The notes beneath the pieces were generated by a model. It was not told the DNA's origin, ran no database searches, and saw only the letters and a program-made list of their open reading frames with translations. A DNA stretch of 37,305 bases from an uncultured bacterium (GTDB lineage Bacteria; CAIJMQ01), in NCBI GenBank assembly GCA_903821905.1, contig CAIJMQ010000018.1, positions 1 through 37,305 of the forward strand, in the 5' to 3' direction. Position numbers and translations under genes: made by a program. Positions 24,995-31,938 of the stretch are shown piece after piece; position 1 is the first letter of the stretch, and each line of letters starts with the position of its first letter.

Positions 24995-25632
24995 TTTTGT
25001 GTACTCATTCTATTTTTTACTCTTTCTAGCAATTTAGTAGCTACTTCTTCCAAAGTTTTTCCACTTTTTATAGAATTACATTCAAAACAACAAGTAACTA
25101 AGTTTTCTTTTGAATTATCCCCGCCTTTTGATATTGGTATCTTATGGTCTAATGTGGCATTATTCTGGGTTACTTTTTCACCACAATATTGACACCTATA
25201 ATCATCTCTTTCAAAGATAAGTTTCCTGTTTGCAGGGTTTTCGAAATAATCTTCCGATAATTCCTCTGTTGGAGTTTTATTTTTTTCTTGTTTTAATTCC
25301 AAGCTTTCTTCTATTTCTGAAGGGAGTTTCACCCTATAGATTTTACCTAAATGATGAACTCCCAGTATCTCTATATGTCCCTTTTTTATCAACGCCCTAA
25401 TATTTTCACTAACTGCGTTAGGACTTAATCCCTTCTTAAGGGAATTGCTCTTTGCGGATTTACTAACTTCTTTAGCAATAGTCCTGTCACCAACTTGAAA
25501 TGAATTTTTACCTGTTTCAAAAAAAGACCATCTTAGAAGATAATTATAAATTGACTGTTCAATAGGGGTTTGTAAAGGCGACAAATAATCAATAACCTCT
25601 TTGAAAATTTTTATTAATTCGGGTTTATCCAT
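24991..25632 (-). CDS. HNH nuclease-domain protein with N-terminal winged-helix-like region
   Basis: 213 residues. The C-terminal third is a zinc-ribbon HNH domain: RDDYRCQYCGEKVTQNNATLDHKIPISKGGDNSKENLVTCCFECNSIKSGKT, with CxxC pairs (CQYC, CFEC), the LDHKIP histidine and the asparagine of ENL. The N-terminal 110 residues look like a replication-initiator or helix-turn-helix type winged helix (IEQSIYNYLLRW, TIAKEVSKSAKSNSLKKGLSPNAVSENIRALIKKGHIEI). Such combinations occur in phage, plasmid and defence-related proteins as well as in stand-alone HNH proteins of unknown role. It has a strong promoter and precedes pheT with a four-base overlap. No good Shine-Dalgarno sequence is visible at the ATG. 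Function unknown beyond probable DNA cleavage. Confidence 0.85.
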   Translation of the reverse strand: MDKPELIKIFKEVIDYLSPLQTPIEQSIYNYLLRWSFFETGKNSFQVGDRTIAKEVSKSAKSNSLKKGLSPNAVSENIRALIKKGHIEILGVHHLGKIYRVKLPSEIEESLELKQEKNKTPTEELSEDYFENPANRKLIFERDDYRCQYCGEKVTQNNATLDHKIPISKGGDNSKENLVTCCFECNSIKSGKTLEEVATKLLERVKNRMSTQK

Positions 25633-25670
25633 ATCATATAGAATTATCAGAATACTTATTAGTAGACATT

Positions 25671-25700
25671 ATTGTAACTTTCCTATGTCTGAAATGTCAA
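25671..25700 (-). promoter_or_regulatory. Sigma-70-type promoter of the HNH-pheT-ZapB-GT2 unit
   Basis: The minus strand has a perfect TTGACA (25695-25700), an 18-base spacer and TACAAT (25671-25676). Transcription would begin near 25664, about 32 bases before the HNH start codon. Confidence 0.65.
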
Positions 25701-25722
25701 ACTCTGGAAGGGTAAATTCAAA

Positions 25723-26889
25723 CTATAACGCTTCTTCCTGACAGGATTTAACCAAATCATCAATCCCTTTCTGAAGTTCTGGGGGTAGGCCTAAAATAGC
25801 GGTATCCATAAAACCTCTCACTATAACTGCCTGAGCTTCTTCGGAGCTTAAACCCCTAGTCATAAGATATTCAATCTCTTCCTTGGCGATTTTGCCAACG
25901 GCCGCTTCATGCGACATTTCCAAATCTTTGCCTTTCCCTTCTAGTTCCGGGATGGCAAGTATACTTCCTTCAGGAGAAAGAATAAGTCCCCTGCACTCCA
26001 AATGTGCTTTTACGGAAGGGGCTTCTCCCTTCAAATGACCTCTCGTTATAATCGTTCCTCCGTTAGTTACGGCGCGGGCTATTATCTCGGCTTTCGTATT
26101 AGGTTTACTCAAAATTACGCGGGAACCAATATCTAAATGCGAACCGGAATGTGCATATAGAATCGAATTAAAACGCGCCGTTGCACCTTCGCCTACCAAA
26201 GTTGCCGTAGGATACATCTGAATAGAATTGACCGGCTTAAGACAAACATAGTTGGATAAGAACATCCCGCCCTCTTCCACAATTGCCTTTGACCTCGGAC
26301 GAACCATAACTTCTTCAGCCCAATTGTGAATCATTGTAAACTTAATGGTTGCATTTTTCTTTATATAGAATTCGGAAATACCGATATGAGCACCCTTCTT
26401 CACATAAGAAGCGGTAGTGCATCCGGTTATTATATTCAGCTGGGAACCTTCTTCGGCGATAATAAGATTATGGACATTCTGCAATAGATTTTCTTTCTTC
26501 AAGAACAGACACGATTGTATGGGATAGCCTGCCTTAACGCCCGGCAATGCTCTTATAAAATAACCGTTGCGTGATTCCTTGTCTGCTAAAATTGTATACT
26601 CATCACTGTCTTTGGCAACCGCTTTCCACCAATAATCCTTCAGCCAATCATATTTCTTTAAGGCATCGCTGATATTCATAACCTCAAGCCCCTTCTGTAA
26701 ACTTGCGGCATGAACAACGCTATGGTCTAATTGTATGAATGTACCGGCGCGTCCTTTCTCGGAAACATCCACTCCTGTTTCAATCATGCTCTTCTTATCT
26801 ACAGGAGATATCTTAGAAAGGTTTTTTTGATATGGATGCTCCTGCGTATCACGGTCGAAATCTTTAATCCACAACTCTTTGTTTGCCAT
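25723..26889 (-). CDS. sufB: Fe-S cluster assembly scaffold SufB/SufD family (minimal SUF/SMS type)
   Basis: 388 residues, shorter than E. coli SufB (495) and close to archaeal and anaerobe SmsB-type proteins. The right-handed beta-helix core is visible (AEEGSQLNIITGCTTASYVKKGAHIGISEFYIKKNATIKF, then GEGATARFNSILYAHSGSHLDIGSRVIL), followed by the helical end MSHEAAVGKIAKEEIEYLMTRGLSSEEAQAVIVRGF that contacts SufC. Conserved AHLECRGLI carries the cysteine of the scaffold. With sufC directly upstream (7-base gap) and no sufD, sufS, sufU or sufE, this is a two-component SufBC system for building Fe-S clusters in the cytoplasm. PflA and possibly other Fe-S enzymes here would depend on it. Confidence 0.92.
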   Translation of the reverse strand: MANKELWIKDFDRDTQEHPYQKNLSKISPVDKKSMIETGVDVSEKGRAGTFIQLDHSVVHAASLQKGLEVMNISDALKKYDWLKDYWWKAVAKDSDEYTILADKESRNGYFIRALPGVKAGYPIQSCLFLKKENLLQNVHNLIIAEEGSQLNIITGCTTASYVKKGAHIGISEFYIKKNATIKFTMIHNWAEEVMVRPRSKAIVEEGGMFLSNYVCLKPVNSIQMYPTATLVGEGATARFNSILYAHSGSHLDIGSRVILSKPNTKAEIIARAVTNGGTIITRGHLKGEAPSVKAHLECRGLILSPEGSILAIPELEGKGKDLEMSHEAAVGKIAKEEIEYLMTRGLSSEEAQAVIVRGFMDTAILGLPPELQKGIDDLVKSCQEEAL

Positions 26890-26896
26890 ATTTTTA

Positions 26897-27640
26897 TCAG
26901 TTCTTTGCTTTAATCTTTTCCGGCTCTTTTCTGTGACAACTTATACATCCTTTATAACCGTATTTGCGTATTCTGTTTAAGATGTCGTGAGGGTCTCCAA
27001 CACACTGCACTTTTTTATTCTCCAAAACACATCCCCTGCTTGCATTTACATAATCGAGAATATGTCCAGTATGTGTAATAATCAGAGCCGATTTATCCTT
27101 ACCGGATAATTTGTTTATAACATCTCCGATTAACGCTATATTCTCCAAATCTACGCCCGACTCCGGCTCATCTAAAAGCAATAGGTCGGGGGATTGGGCT
27201 GCGAGTTGTAAAAGTTCGGAACGCTTCATCTCCCCGCCGGAGAAACCTAAATTCAGGTCTCTATCCAGAAACTCTTTCATGTTTAGTTTGGAAGCCATCT
27301 TTTCTACATCAAATTTCTTATTAGATGCTTTACTGGCGAGGGCAATCATCTGTCTCATCTTCACGCCTCTTACCGTCGGCGGTCTTTGAAGCAGAATGCC
27401 AATCCCTAACCGCGCACGCTCATCTATCGACAAATCGTTTATCACTTTTCCCTTGAAAATAATCTTTCCTTTAGTTATTTTGTATTCGGGGAATCCCATT
27501 ATAGCCATAACAAGCGATGTCTTGCCTGAGCCGTTCTGACCGAACATAATGGAAGTGACCCCTTTTTCTATTTTCAGGTTCACTCCGTCAAGAATCTTCT
27601 TGCCTGACACTTCAATGTGTAGATTTTCTATTGATAGCAT
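26897..27640 (-). CDS. sufC: Fe-S cluster assembly ATPase SufC
   Basis: 247 residues, an ABC ATPase. Walker A MFGQNGSGKTSLVMAIMG (about 33-50), SufC-specific LLQRPPTVRGVKMRQM at the Q-loop, signature LGFSGGEMKRSELLQLAAQ, Walker B LLLLDEPESGVDLENI and H-loop LIITHTGHIL. SufC dimerises on SufB and drives the conformational change that builds the cluster. The C-terminus carries YKGCISCHRKEPEKIKAKN, an added CxxCH. ATG at 27640 has GAAGGTG upstream; a TATAAT at 27654-27659 on the same strand lies only 13 bases before the ATG, so the leader may be very short. Confidence 0.94.
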   Translation of the reverse strand: MLSIENLHIEVSGKKILDGVNLKIEKGVTSIMFGQNGSGKTSLVMAIMGFPEYKITKGKIIFKGKVINDLSIDERARLGIGILLQRPPTVRGVKMRQMIALASKASNKKFDVEKMASKLNMKEFLDRDLNLGFSGGEMKRSELLQLAAQSPDLLLLDEPESGVDLENIALIGDVINKLSGKDKSALIITHTGHILDYVNASRGCVLENKKVQCVGDPHDILNRIRKYGYKGCISCHRKEPEKIKAKN

Positions 27641-27670
27641 AACCGCACCTTCAATTATAAAATTTAACTA

Positions 27671-27732
27671 CAAAGGATAACACTAAACAAATTGAGTGGC
27701 AAGTGGAAAGGAAAAGGTTTTTCTTTGACGGC
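27671..27732 (-). repeat. 3' tail repeat, copy A (downstream of the 272-aa membrane protein gene)
   Basis: The minus strand after the stop codon reads GCCGTCAAAG, then CCTTTTCC, then ACTTGCCACTCAATTTGTTTAGTG and TATCCTTT. It matches copy B at 28586-28693 over most of its length, with small gaps (about 28 of 33 in the best block). It is truncated at the sufC side. Confidence 0.6.
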
Positions 27733-27734
27733 TT

Positions 27735-28553
27735 TTATCTTCCAAAAACTTCGTTAGATACCTTTTGGTAATTTGCTTGAGCTTGCGCGCCTTCTTGCGT
27801 CACCGCATTAACTTTATCAACGGCGTTATTAACAATCTCAGCTTTCGCTGAAATTTCTGCTTCTGGTCGATTATCAATAAGGGCTTGATAGTAACTTATT
27901 TTAGCTGTGAAAATCTCGTTATAAACATCTTTTGCTTTTTCATCAGATTTTATTAACTGCAAAAAAACATCTACTAAATTTTGGGAATACTTGGCAAGAA
28001 TAGGGCTTGCTTGATTGAAATACTGAACGACTTTGTCCTGTCGTTCATCGTTTAATTTTTGTAGAGCTTTATAAGCGGTTATATTATTCGCATAGCCAAC
28101 CTTTGAATCGGTTTTGTCGTCAACATTATTTTGTGCTGTATCCCAACGAACCTGAAAATCTGCTAGATATGTTTTTTGATTTTGGTTTAATTGTGTCAAC
28201 AAATCCCGGTTTCTCGTTGCAATTTCTGTTCCGAGTGGCGTCCTCACAGCGACAGCTTCCCAGTTATTAGCGAGAGAAGTCAAAAAACCAATCAATAACC
28301 CCGAAACGATCTCGAGAATGACAAATGCTATAATAATTTTTGCCACTTCATTCTTGAATTTTATTTTTGATTTAAGGCGATAGTAAAAGAATCCCGCCCC
28401 TATCGTAATAACCACAATAATAAACTCGTCAATTATTGACTTATTAAAACTTTGGGCAATTGTCCAGATTAAACCAGCTACAATGTAACCACCCCAGAAT
28501 GTCTTTTTCGTCGGAGGTTGATTGTTGCGATTCTTGTTTGTTTCGTTTTCCAT
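27735..28553 (-). CDS. Unknown membrane protein with a C-terminal helical domain
   Basis: 272 residues; I do not recognise the family. Three membrane segments are visible in the first 110 residues (GGYIVAGLIWTIAQSF, IIDEFIIVVITIGAGFFYY, IIIAFVILEIVSGLLIGFLTSLA), after a polar N-terminus rich in Asn and Lys. Residues about 120-272 are soluble and strongly helical (TRNRDLLTQLNQNQKTYLADFQVRWDTAQNNVDDK, LNDERQDKVVQYFNQASPILAKYSQNLVDVFLQLI, AEISAKAEIVNNAVDKVNAVTQEGAQAQANYQKVSNEVFGR). No cysteines or catalytic motifs stand out. No Shine-Dalgarno site precedes the ATG. It lies between two copies of a repeat, which suggests recent acquisition. Confidence 0.65.
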   Translation of the reverse strand: MENETNKNRNNQPPTKKTFWGGYIVAGLIWTIAQSFNKSIIDEFIIVVITIGAGFFYYRLKSKIKFKNEVAKIIIAFVILEIVSGLLIGFLTSLANNWEAVAVRTPLGTEIATRNRDLLTQLNQNQKTYLADFQVRWDTAQNNVDDKTDSKVGYANNITAYKALQKLNDERQDKVVQYFNQASPILAKYSQNLVDVFLQLIKSDEKAKDVYNEIFTAKISYYQALIDNRPEAEISAKAEIVNNAVDKVNAVTQEGAQAQANYQKVSNEVFGR

Positions 28554-28585
28554 AGCTTTATTTTATTAAATCCTCATCAGTAGAA

Positions 28586-28693
28586 TTGCCTACTTGAAAT
28601 ACCCTAAACAATTCGACACTAGAGTAAAGGATAGCACCAAACAAGGTAAGTGAGCAAGTATAGGAAAGGGTTCCATTTTCCCTTTGACGGCAA
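28586..28693 (-). repeat. 3' tail repeat, copy B (downstream of rsgA), holding a GlpM-tail relic ORF
   Basis: 108 bases bounded by TTGCC and GGCAA. On the minus strand it contains ATG GAA CCC (28676) to TAG (28590), 28 residues ending in CLVLSFTLVSNCLGYFK. The last 17 residues match the C-terminus of the GlpM-like protein at 29817 (VLALSFTLVSNRFGYFK) at 13 of 17 positions, with the stop codons aligned and high DNA identity (TACTTGAAATA, GACACNAGAGTAAA, GATA). An inner hairpin AAAGGG/CCCTTT is present. Most likely a decayed gene fragment or a dispersed repeat, and not a functional peptide gene. Confidence 0.6.
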
Positions 28694-28711
28694 ATCCTTT
28701 TGCTTCAACAA

Positions 28712-29776
28712 TTAAGATTTGTATTTCTTGAGTTGTTCTAATGCTTTTTTAACAAATTTCCCGAATTTTCGGTCTTTTCTTCTTTTTCCCAAATCGGTCA
28801 TCCCGTAATGCTCGGCTTCTTTTTTTAATTTAAAATAATTTGAATATTTATTCTTGTCTAACTTGTTGCGTTTTATAGCATTCAAGACAGCACATCCCGG
28901 TTCGTGTGTATGCGTACAGTCGCTGAATTTACACTTTTTTGATAAATAGGATATTTCATCAAATACTTTTTCTATCCCGGAGTTTGCGTCTGTCATGCCT
29001 ATTTCTCTCATCCCCGGATTATCTATTACAATCCCTCCGTTTTCCAGAAAATACATTCCCCTGCCGGAAGTGGTATGTTTGCCTCTGCCGGTATGCTCAC
29101 TTATTGTGTTAGTTTTTATAGTATTCGTTCCAAGCAGTTTGTTTATCAAAGATGACTTTCCCACTCCCGATGAGCCAAGGAAGCAATATGTTTTCCCTTT
29201 TGTTATATATGATATCAATTCATCCAATCCCTTATCAGCAACGGTACTGGCGGGGATAACACCTATATCCTTAAATCTATTTTTTATCTGGGTTATTTTA
29301 AAATTTAATTCTGCTTGGGAAACTAAATCGATTTTATTCAATACGATAGCGGGCTTTATGTTCCCGTCTTTTGCTATGGCAAGACACCTTTCAAAGCGAT
29401 TCAGATTATAATCTCTGTCAACCGACTCTACGGCAAACACAACGTCAATATTTGCAGCAATAACTTGAGTTGCGTTTTTATCGCTATACTTTTTCTTTAA
29501 TATTGTTTTTCTTGTCAATATTCCGTGAATTGTGGCTCGTCCCGAATCAAGTTCGGTAATAGCCACCCAATCTCCGACAGCAGGATAATCTTCTCTTGAT
29601 GAGGCATTGAACATTTGTCTGCCGGTTATTTTCGCCAAGTATTCATTAGTAGCATTTTTTACTCTATACGCTTCTTTGTGTTCGGCGATAACACGCGCAA
29701 CCAAGTAGGCATCTAACCCTAATGTTTTATGATTAGATTCAAAAAACGCACTATAACCTAAATCTTTCAGTTTCAT
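28712..29776 (-). CDS. rsgA: Ribosome small subunit-dependent GTPase A
   Basis: 354 residues. Circularly permuted GTPase: the N-terminal OB fold (VGDWVAITELDSGRATIHGILTRKTILKKKY), G4 first (IVLNKIDL, about 148), then G1 FLGSSGVGKSSLINKL (about 200), the GRGKHTTSGRGMYFL switch and G3 DNPGMREIG, then the zinc-binding end CKFSDCTHTHEPGCAVLNAI (C-x4-C-x-H-x5-C pattern). All GTPase motifs are intact. It checks late assembly of the 30S subunit and needs the small subunit for full activity. The C-terminal GKRRKDRKFGKFVKKALEQLKKYKS is the usual basic tail. No Shine-Dalgarno sequence is visible at the ATG. It is followed by repeat copy B. Confidence 0.95.
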   Translation of the reverse strand: MKLKDLGYSAFFESNHKTLGLDAYLVARVIAEHKEAYRVKNATNEYLAKITGRQMFNASSREDYPAVGDWVAITELDSGRATIHGILTRKTILKKKYSDKNATQVIAANIDVVFAVESVDRDYNLNRFERCLAIAKDGNIKPAIVLNKIDLVSQAELNFKITQIKNRFKDIGVIPASTVADKGLDELISYITKGKTYCFLGSSGVGKSSLINKLLGTNTIKTNTISEHTGRGKHTTSGRGMYFLENGGIVIDNPGMREIGMTDANSGIEKVFDEISYLSKKCKFSDCTHTHEPGCAVLNAIKRNKLDKNKYSNYFKLKKEAEHYGMTDLGKRRKDRKFGKFVKKALEQLKKYKS

Positions 29777-29816
29777 TTTATTATTCTGTAATTTCTAAAA
29801 GATGAGACATATTTAT

Positions 29817-30173
29817 CTACTTGAAATAACCGAAGCGATTGGACACAAGAGTAAACGATAATGCTAATACGAAAAAAATGGTTAGACCAACCAGAATTGC
29901 TTTATATGGGCCAATCCGAGGTGCAAAATACGCGACAGCAAGCATATAAGGCACCCAGGATAGAAGTGTGCCTGTAAGAACAAATTTGGCGTGCTGGCTT
30001 ACCGCCTGGCCACCGCTTATCTTGCCAATAAAGAAATACGCAACCAATGTAAATACGGGAATAAGTGTAGCAAGGCCGGAGAGTGTTTTGTGTCCGCTTA
30101 CCTGAAACGCAACGATAAGGACAGTAAACAATCCGCCGGTGACAAAATAAATGATGTAATTAGAAATATTCAT
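29817..30173 (-). CDS. GlpM-like small membrane protein
   Basis: 118 residues from the ATG at 30173 (MNISNYIIYF); the ORF track begins at a TTG 15 bases upstream. Four hydrophobic segments are visible: ISNYIIYFVTGGLFTVLIVAF, LSGLATLIPVFTLVAYFFIG, FVLTGTLLSWVPYMLAVAYF and AILVGLTIFFVLALSFTLVS. The size, four-helix plan and the LAGLA-x-x-P motif after helix 1 (LSGLATLIPVFTL) resemble GlpM, a small inner-membrane protein linked in Pseudomonas to alginate and glycerol metabolism, mechanism unknown. The last 17 residues are also encoded, decayed, in repeat copy B. It lies 60 bases after the helicase gene. Confidence 0.6.
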   Translation of the reverse strand: MNISNYIIYFVTGGLFTVLIVAFQVSGHKTLSGLATLIPVFTLVAYFFIGKISGGQAVSQHAKFVLTGTLLSWVPYMLAVAYFAPRIGPYKAILVGLTIFFVLALSFTLVSNRFGYFK

Positions 30174-30233
30174 GAACAGTAATCCCAATCATAGTTTAAG
30201 TTGAAATTTGATTGATAAATAATAGCATTATCT

Positions 30234-31661
30234 CTAATCTCTAAATCGTCTTGGTCTATTATTTCCCGACCGACCCGAGGCGGGCTGGGATGATTGATTG
30301 CGGTTATGGGAGAAGCGTCCGGGACGTGAACCACCCGAGTGCGGGCCACCTGAACGTGAGCCGCCTGAGTACGAACCACCACCCGAGTGCGAACGGCTTG
30401 GGCGCGGACCACTACCTGAGCGCGAACCACCAAAGCGTGAACCACCTGGACGCGAACGGTTATGCGAATATGATGAACCATGGTGCCTATCCCCCTCGGG
30501 GGAAAATTTATGAGCGGCGCTTGCCGGAGGAAGGTCTGCCGGGAGAGGTGAAATTGGGAGATTTTTCCTTATCAGTCTCTCAATACGGTGAACATCACTT
30601 CTCTGGTCTGAAGTAACAAACGAAATGGCATGCCCCTTAGCACCTGCACGGGCCGTTCGTCCGATACGGTGCACATAATCTTCACAGTTATCTGGTATGT
30701 CATAGTTGACCACCAATTCAATGCCTATTACATCAATACCCCGCGAGGCAACATCGGTAGCTACTAATATGCGATATTTCCCTGATTTAAACCCTTGAAG
30801 CGCCTCTCGGCGTTGAAAAAGTGAGCGGTTGGAATGAATCTCGGCTGCTCTATGGCCAATATTGCAAAGCACTCTTGTAAGTTTGCTGGCTCCGTGTTTT
30901 GTCCTGGTGAAGATAAGTGTGGGGCCGTGATATTGTTTAAGAAGTTTTTCCAGCAGACGGGATTTCAAATCTTTTGAAATAACAAAAATTTCCTGTGTTA
31001 CCTGGTCAACTGTTGTCCCGGTTGGAGCTACCTCTATTCTAATCGGCAATTTCATATATTTCGTAGCCATAGTCATAATCGCGTGAGGTATTGTCGCAGA
31101 GAAAAGCATGGTTTGCCGATTATGCGGAAGCACGTTAAAAATTGTTCTAATTTGCGGTTCAAATCCCATGTCCAACATTCGGTCAGCTTCATCAAGAACA
31201 ACAATGTGGACATTTTCAAGCCGCAGTGTTTTTTGCTCTAAATGGTCGTTGAGCCGTCCCGGTGTTGCTATAATAATATGCGGGTGCCGGTATATTGCTT
31301 GTATCTGAGGACGTATTGCCGTACCGCCAATAAGCACTGCAGTTCGAATCCCCATATCCACACCAACCTGGTGCAGCGCTTCGTCAACCTGGATAGCGAG
31401 TTCACGTGTGGGAACTATAACCAAGCCCTGCCCTTTGGTTTGAAGTAACTTCTGAATCATCGGAATACCAAAAGCAATCGTTTTACCGGTGCCCGTCTGT
31501 GCAATACCTACCACATCTTTACCCTGTATTGCGACCGGCATGGCTTGGCGTTGGATCGGGGTCGGTTCTTTAAATTTCAATTTTTCTAGTGTTTTCAAAA
31601 GAACGGGCGTGATACCCAACCCAGAAAACCCAGTATTTTGATGTTGACTATTCGGACTCAT
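30234..31661 (-). CDS. RhlE-like DEAD-box RNA helicase with Ser/Gly/Arg-rich tail
   Basis: 475 residues from ATG 31661 (MSPNSQHQNTGFSGLG); I prefer it to the GTG at 31697 because GGGAG lies between them, though 12 bases from the ATG. Helicase motifs in order: Q motif FKEPTPIQRQAM, motif I AQTGTGKT, Ia PTRELA, Ib TPGR, II VLDEADRM, III SATIP, IV LIFTRTKHGASK, V ATDVASRGID, VI HRIGRTARAG. The tail after about residue 375 is low-complexity (repeats of GGSR, SGG, RPG, HNR), probably an unstructured RNA-binding region. RhlE-type proteins unwind RNA in ribosome assembly and RNA decay, often in the cold. It has a strong promoter with a palindrome between the boxes. Confidence 0.94.
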   Translation of the reverse strand: MSPNSQHQNTGFSGLGITPVLLKTLEKLKFKEPTPIQRQAMPVAIQGKDVVGIAQTGTGKTIAFGIPMIQKLLQTKGQGLVIVPTRELAIQVDEALHQVGVDMGIRTAVLIGGTAIRPQIQAIYRHPHIIIATPGRLNDHLEQKTLRLENVHIVVLDEADRMLDMGFEPQIRTIFNVLPHNRQTMLFSATIPHAIMTMATKYMKLPIRIEVAPTGTTVDQVTQEIFVISKDLKSRLLEKLLKQYHGPTLIFTRTKHGASKLTRVLCNIGHRAAEIHSNRSLFQRREALQGFKSGKYRILVATDVASRGIDVIGIELVVNYDIPDNCEDYVHRIGRTARAGAKGHAISFVTSDQRSDVHRIERLIRKNLPISPLPADLPPASAAHKFSPEGDRHHGSSYSHNRSRPGGSRFGGSRSGSGPRPSRSHSGGGSYSGGSRSGGPHSGGSRPGRFSHNRNQSSQPASGRSGNNRPRRFRD

Positions 31662-31720
31662 AAATTTTTTTAACTCCCAACTTTGGCATAACGTCACATG
31701 CTATGCTAAAACTTACATTA

Positions 31721-31749
31721 ATCTTAGGCGGATCCGCCTAACCTGTCAA
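31721..31749 (-). promoter_or_regulatory. Promoter of the helicase gene with an 18-bp palindrome between -35 and -10
   Basis: The minus strand has a perfect TTGACA (31744-31749), a 17-base spacer and TAAGAT (31721-31726). The perfect palindrome TTAGGCGGATCCGCCTAA (31724-31741) fills the spacer and the first half of the -10 box. A repressor bound there would block RNA polymerase, so it is a strong operator candidate. The leader would be about 53 nt to the ATG at 31661. Confidence 0.65.
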
Positions 31750-31768
31750 GTAAAGTTTGACTAGATCT

Positions 31769-31801
31769 CGCCTCGCCCGCCAAGTAACAATTGGCGAGGC
31801 G
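31769..31801. repeat. GC-rich hairpin between tRNA-Ser and the helicase promoter
   Basis: CGCCTCGCC and GGCGAGGCG form a 9-bp stem; CGCCAA/TTGGCG offers an alternative inner pairing. It lies four bases beyond the 3' end of tRNA-Ser on the minus strand. No T run follows, so it could be a Rho-type or processing signal, or a dispersed repeat. Confidence 0.5.
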
Positions 31802-31804
31802 GGG

Positions 31805-31889
31805 CGGAGAGACAGGGATTCGAACCCTGGTACCCTTGCGAGTAACACGCTCTCCAAGCGTGCGCTTTCAGCCGCTCAGCCATCTCTCC
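31805..31889 (-). tRNA. tRNA-Ser (anticodon GGA)
   Basis: 85 bases, class II tRNA. The acceptor GGAGAGA pairs with TCTCTCC, with discriminator G. The D arm holds GGCTGAGCGGCTGAAAGC, the anticodon stem CACGC/GCGTG encloses TTGGAGA (anticodon GGA, with G at position 37 where A is usual), followed by a long variable arm TTACTCGCAAGGGTA and T arm CCAGGGTTCGAATCCCTG. CCA is not encoded (GCCCC follows). Confidence 0.96.
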
Positions 31890-31938
31890 AGTTTTATATC
31901 CTATAATGATGATTACTGACTAAAAAATAACTGATTTT

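Noticed and set aside
24991-25632. Prophage or plasmid region around the HNH gene
   Set aside because: No other phage, integrase or replication gene is nearby and the neighbours are housekeeping genes.
26897-26990. CxxCH in SufC as a haem c attachment site
   Set aside because: SufC is a cytoplasmic ATPase without a signal peptide, and haem c is attached outside the cytoplasm. A metal or redox role is more likely.
27544-27640. Long GTG/TTG starts suggested by the ORF track for pyrR, the helicase, the GlpM-like protein and the PAS cyclase
   Set aside because: In each case a nearby ATG fits better with ribosome sites, overlap or homology, so I moved the starts. The sufC start shown here is unaffected and was kept.
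27671-29819. Integron cassette array with attC sites
   Set aside because: The shared tails lack convincing paired RYYYAAC and GTTRRRY boxes and no integrase is in the window. I report them only as related tails.
30170-30616. Antisense ORFs rich in Val/Arg or Glu/Pro (30170-30481 minus, 30251-30616 and 30298-30513 plus)
   Set aside because: They overlap the low-complexity Ser/Gly/Arg tail of the helicase in other frames; their repetitive composition is a by-product of that tail.
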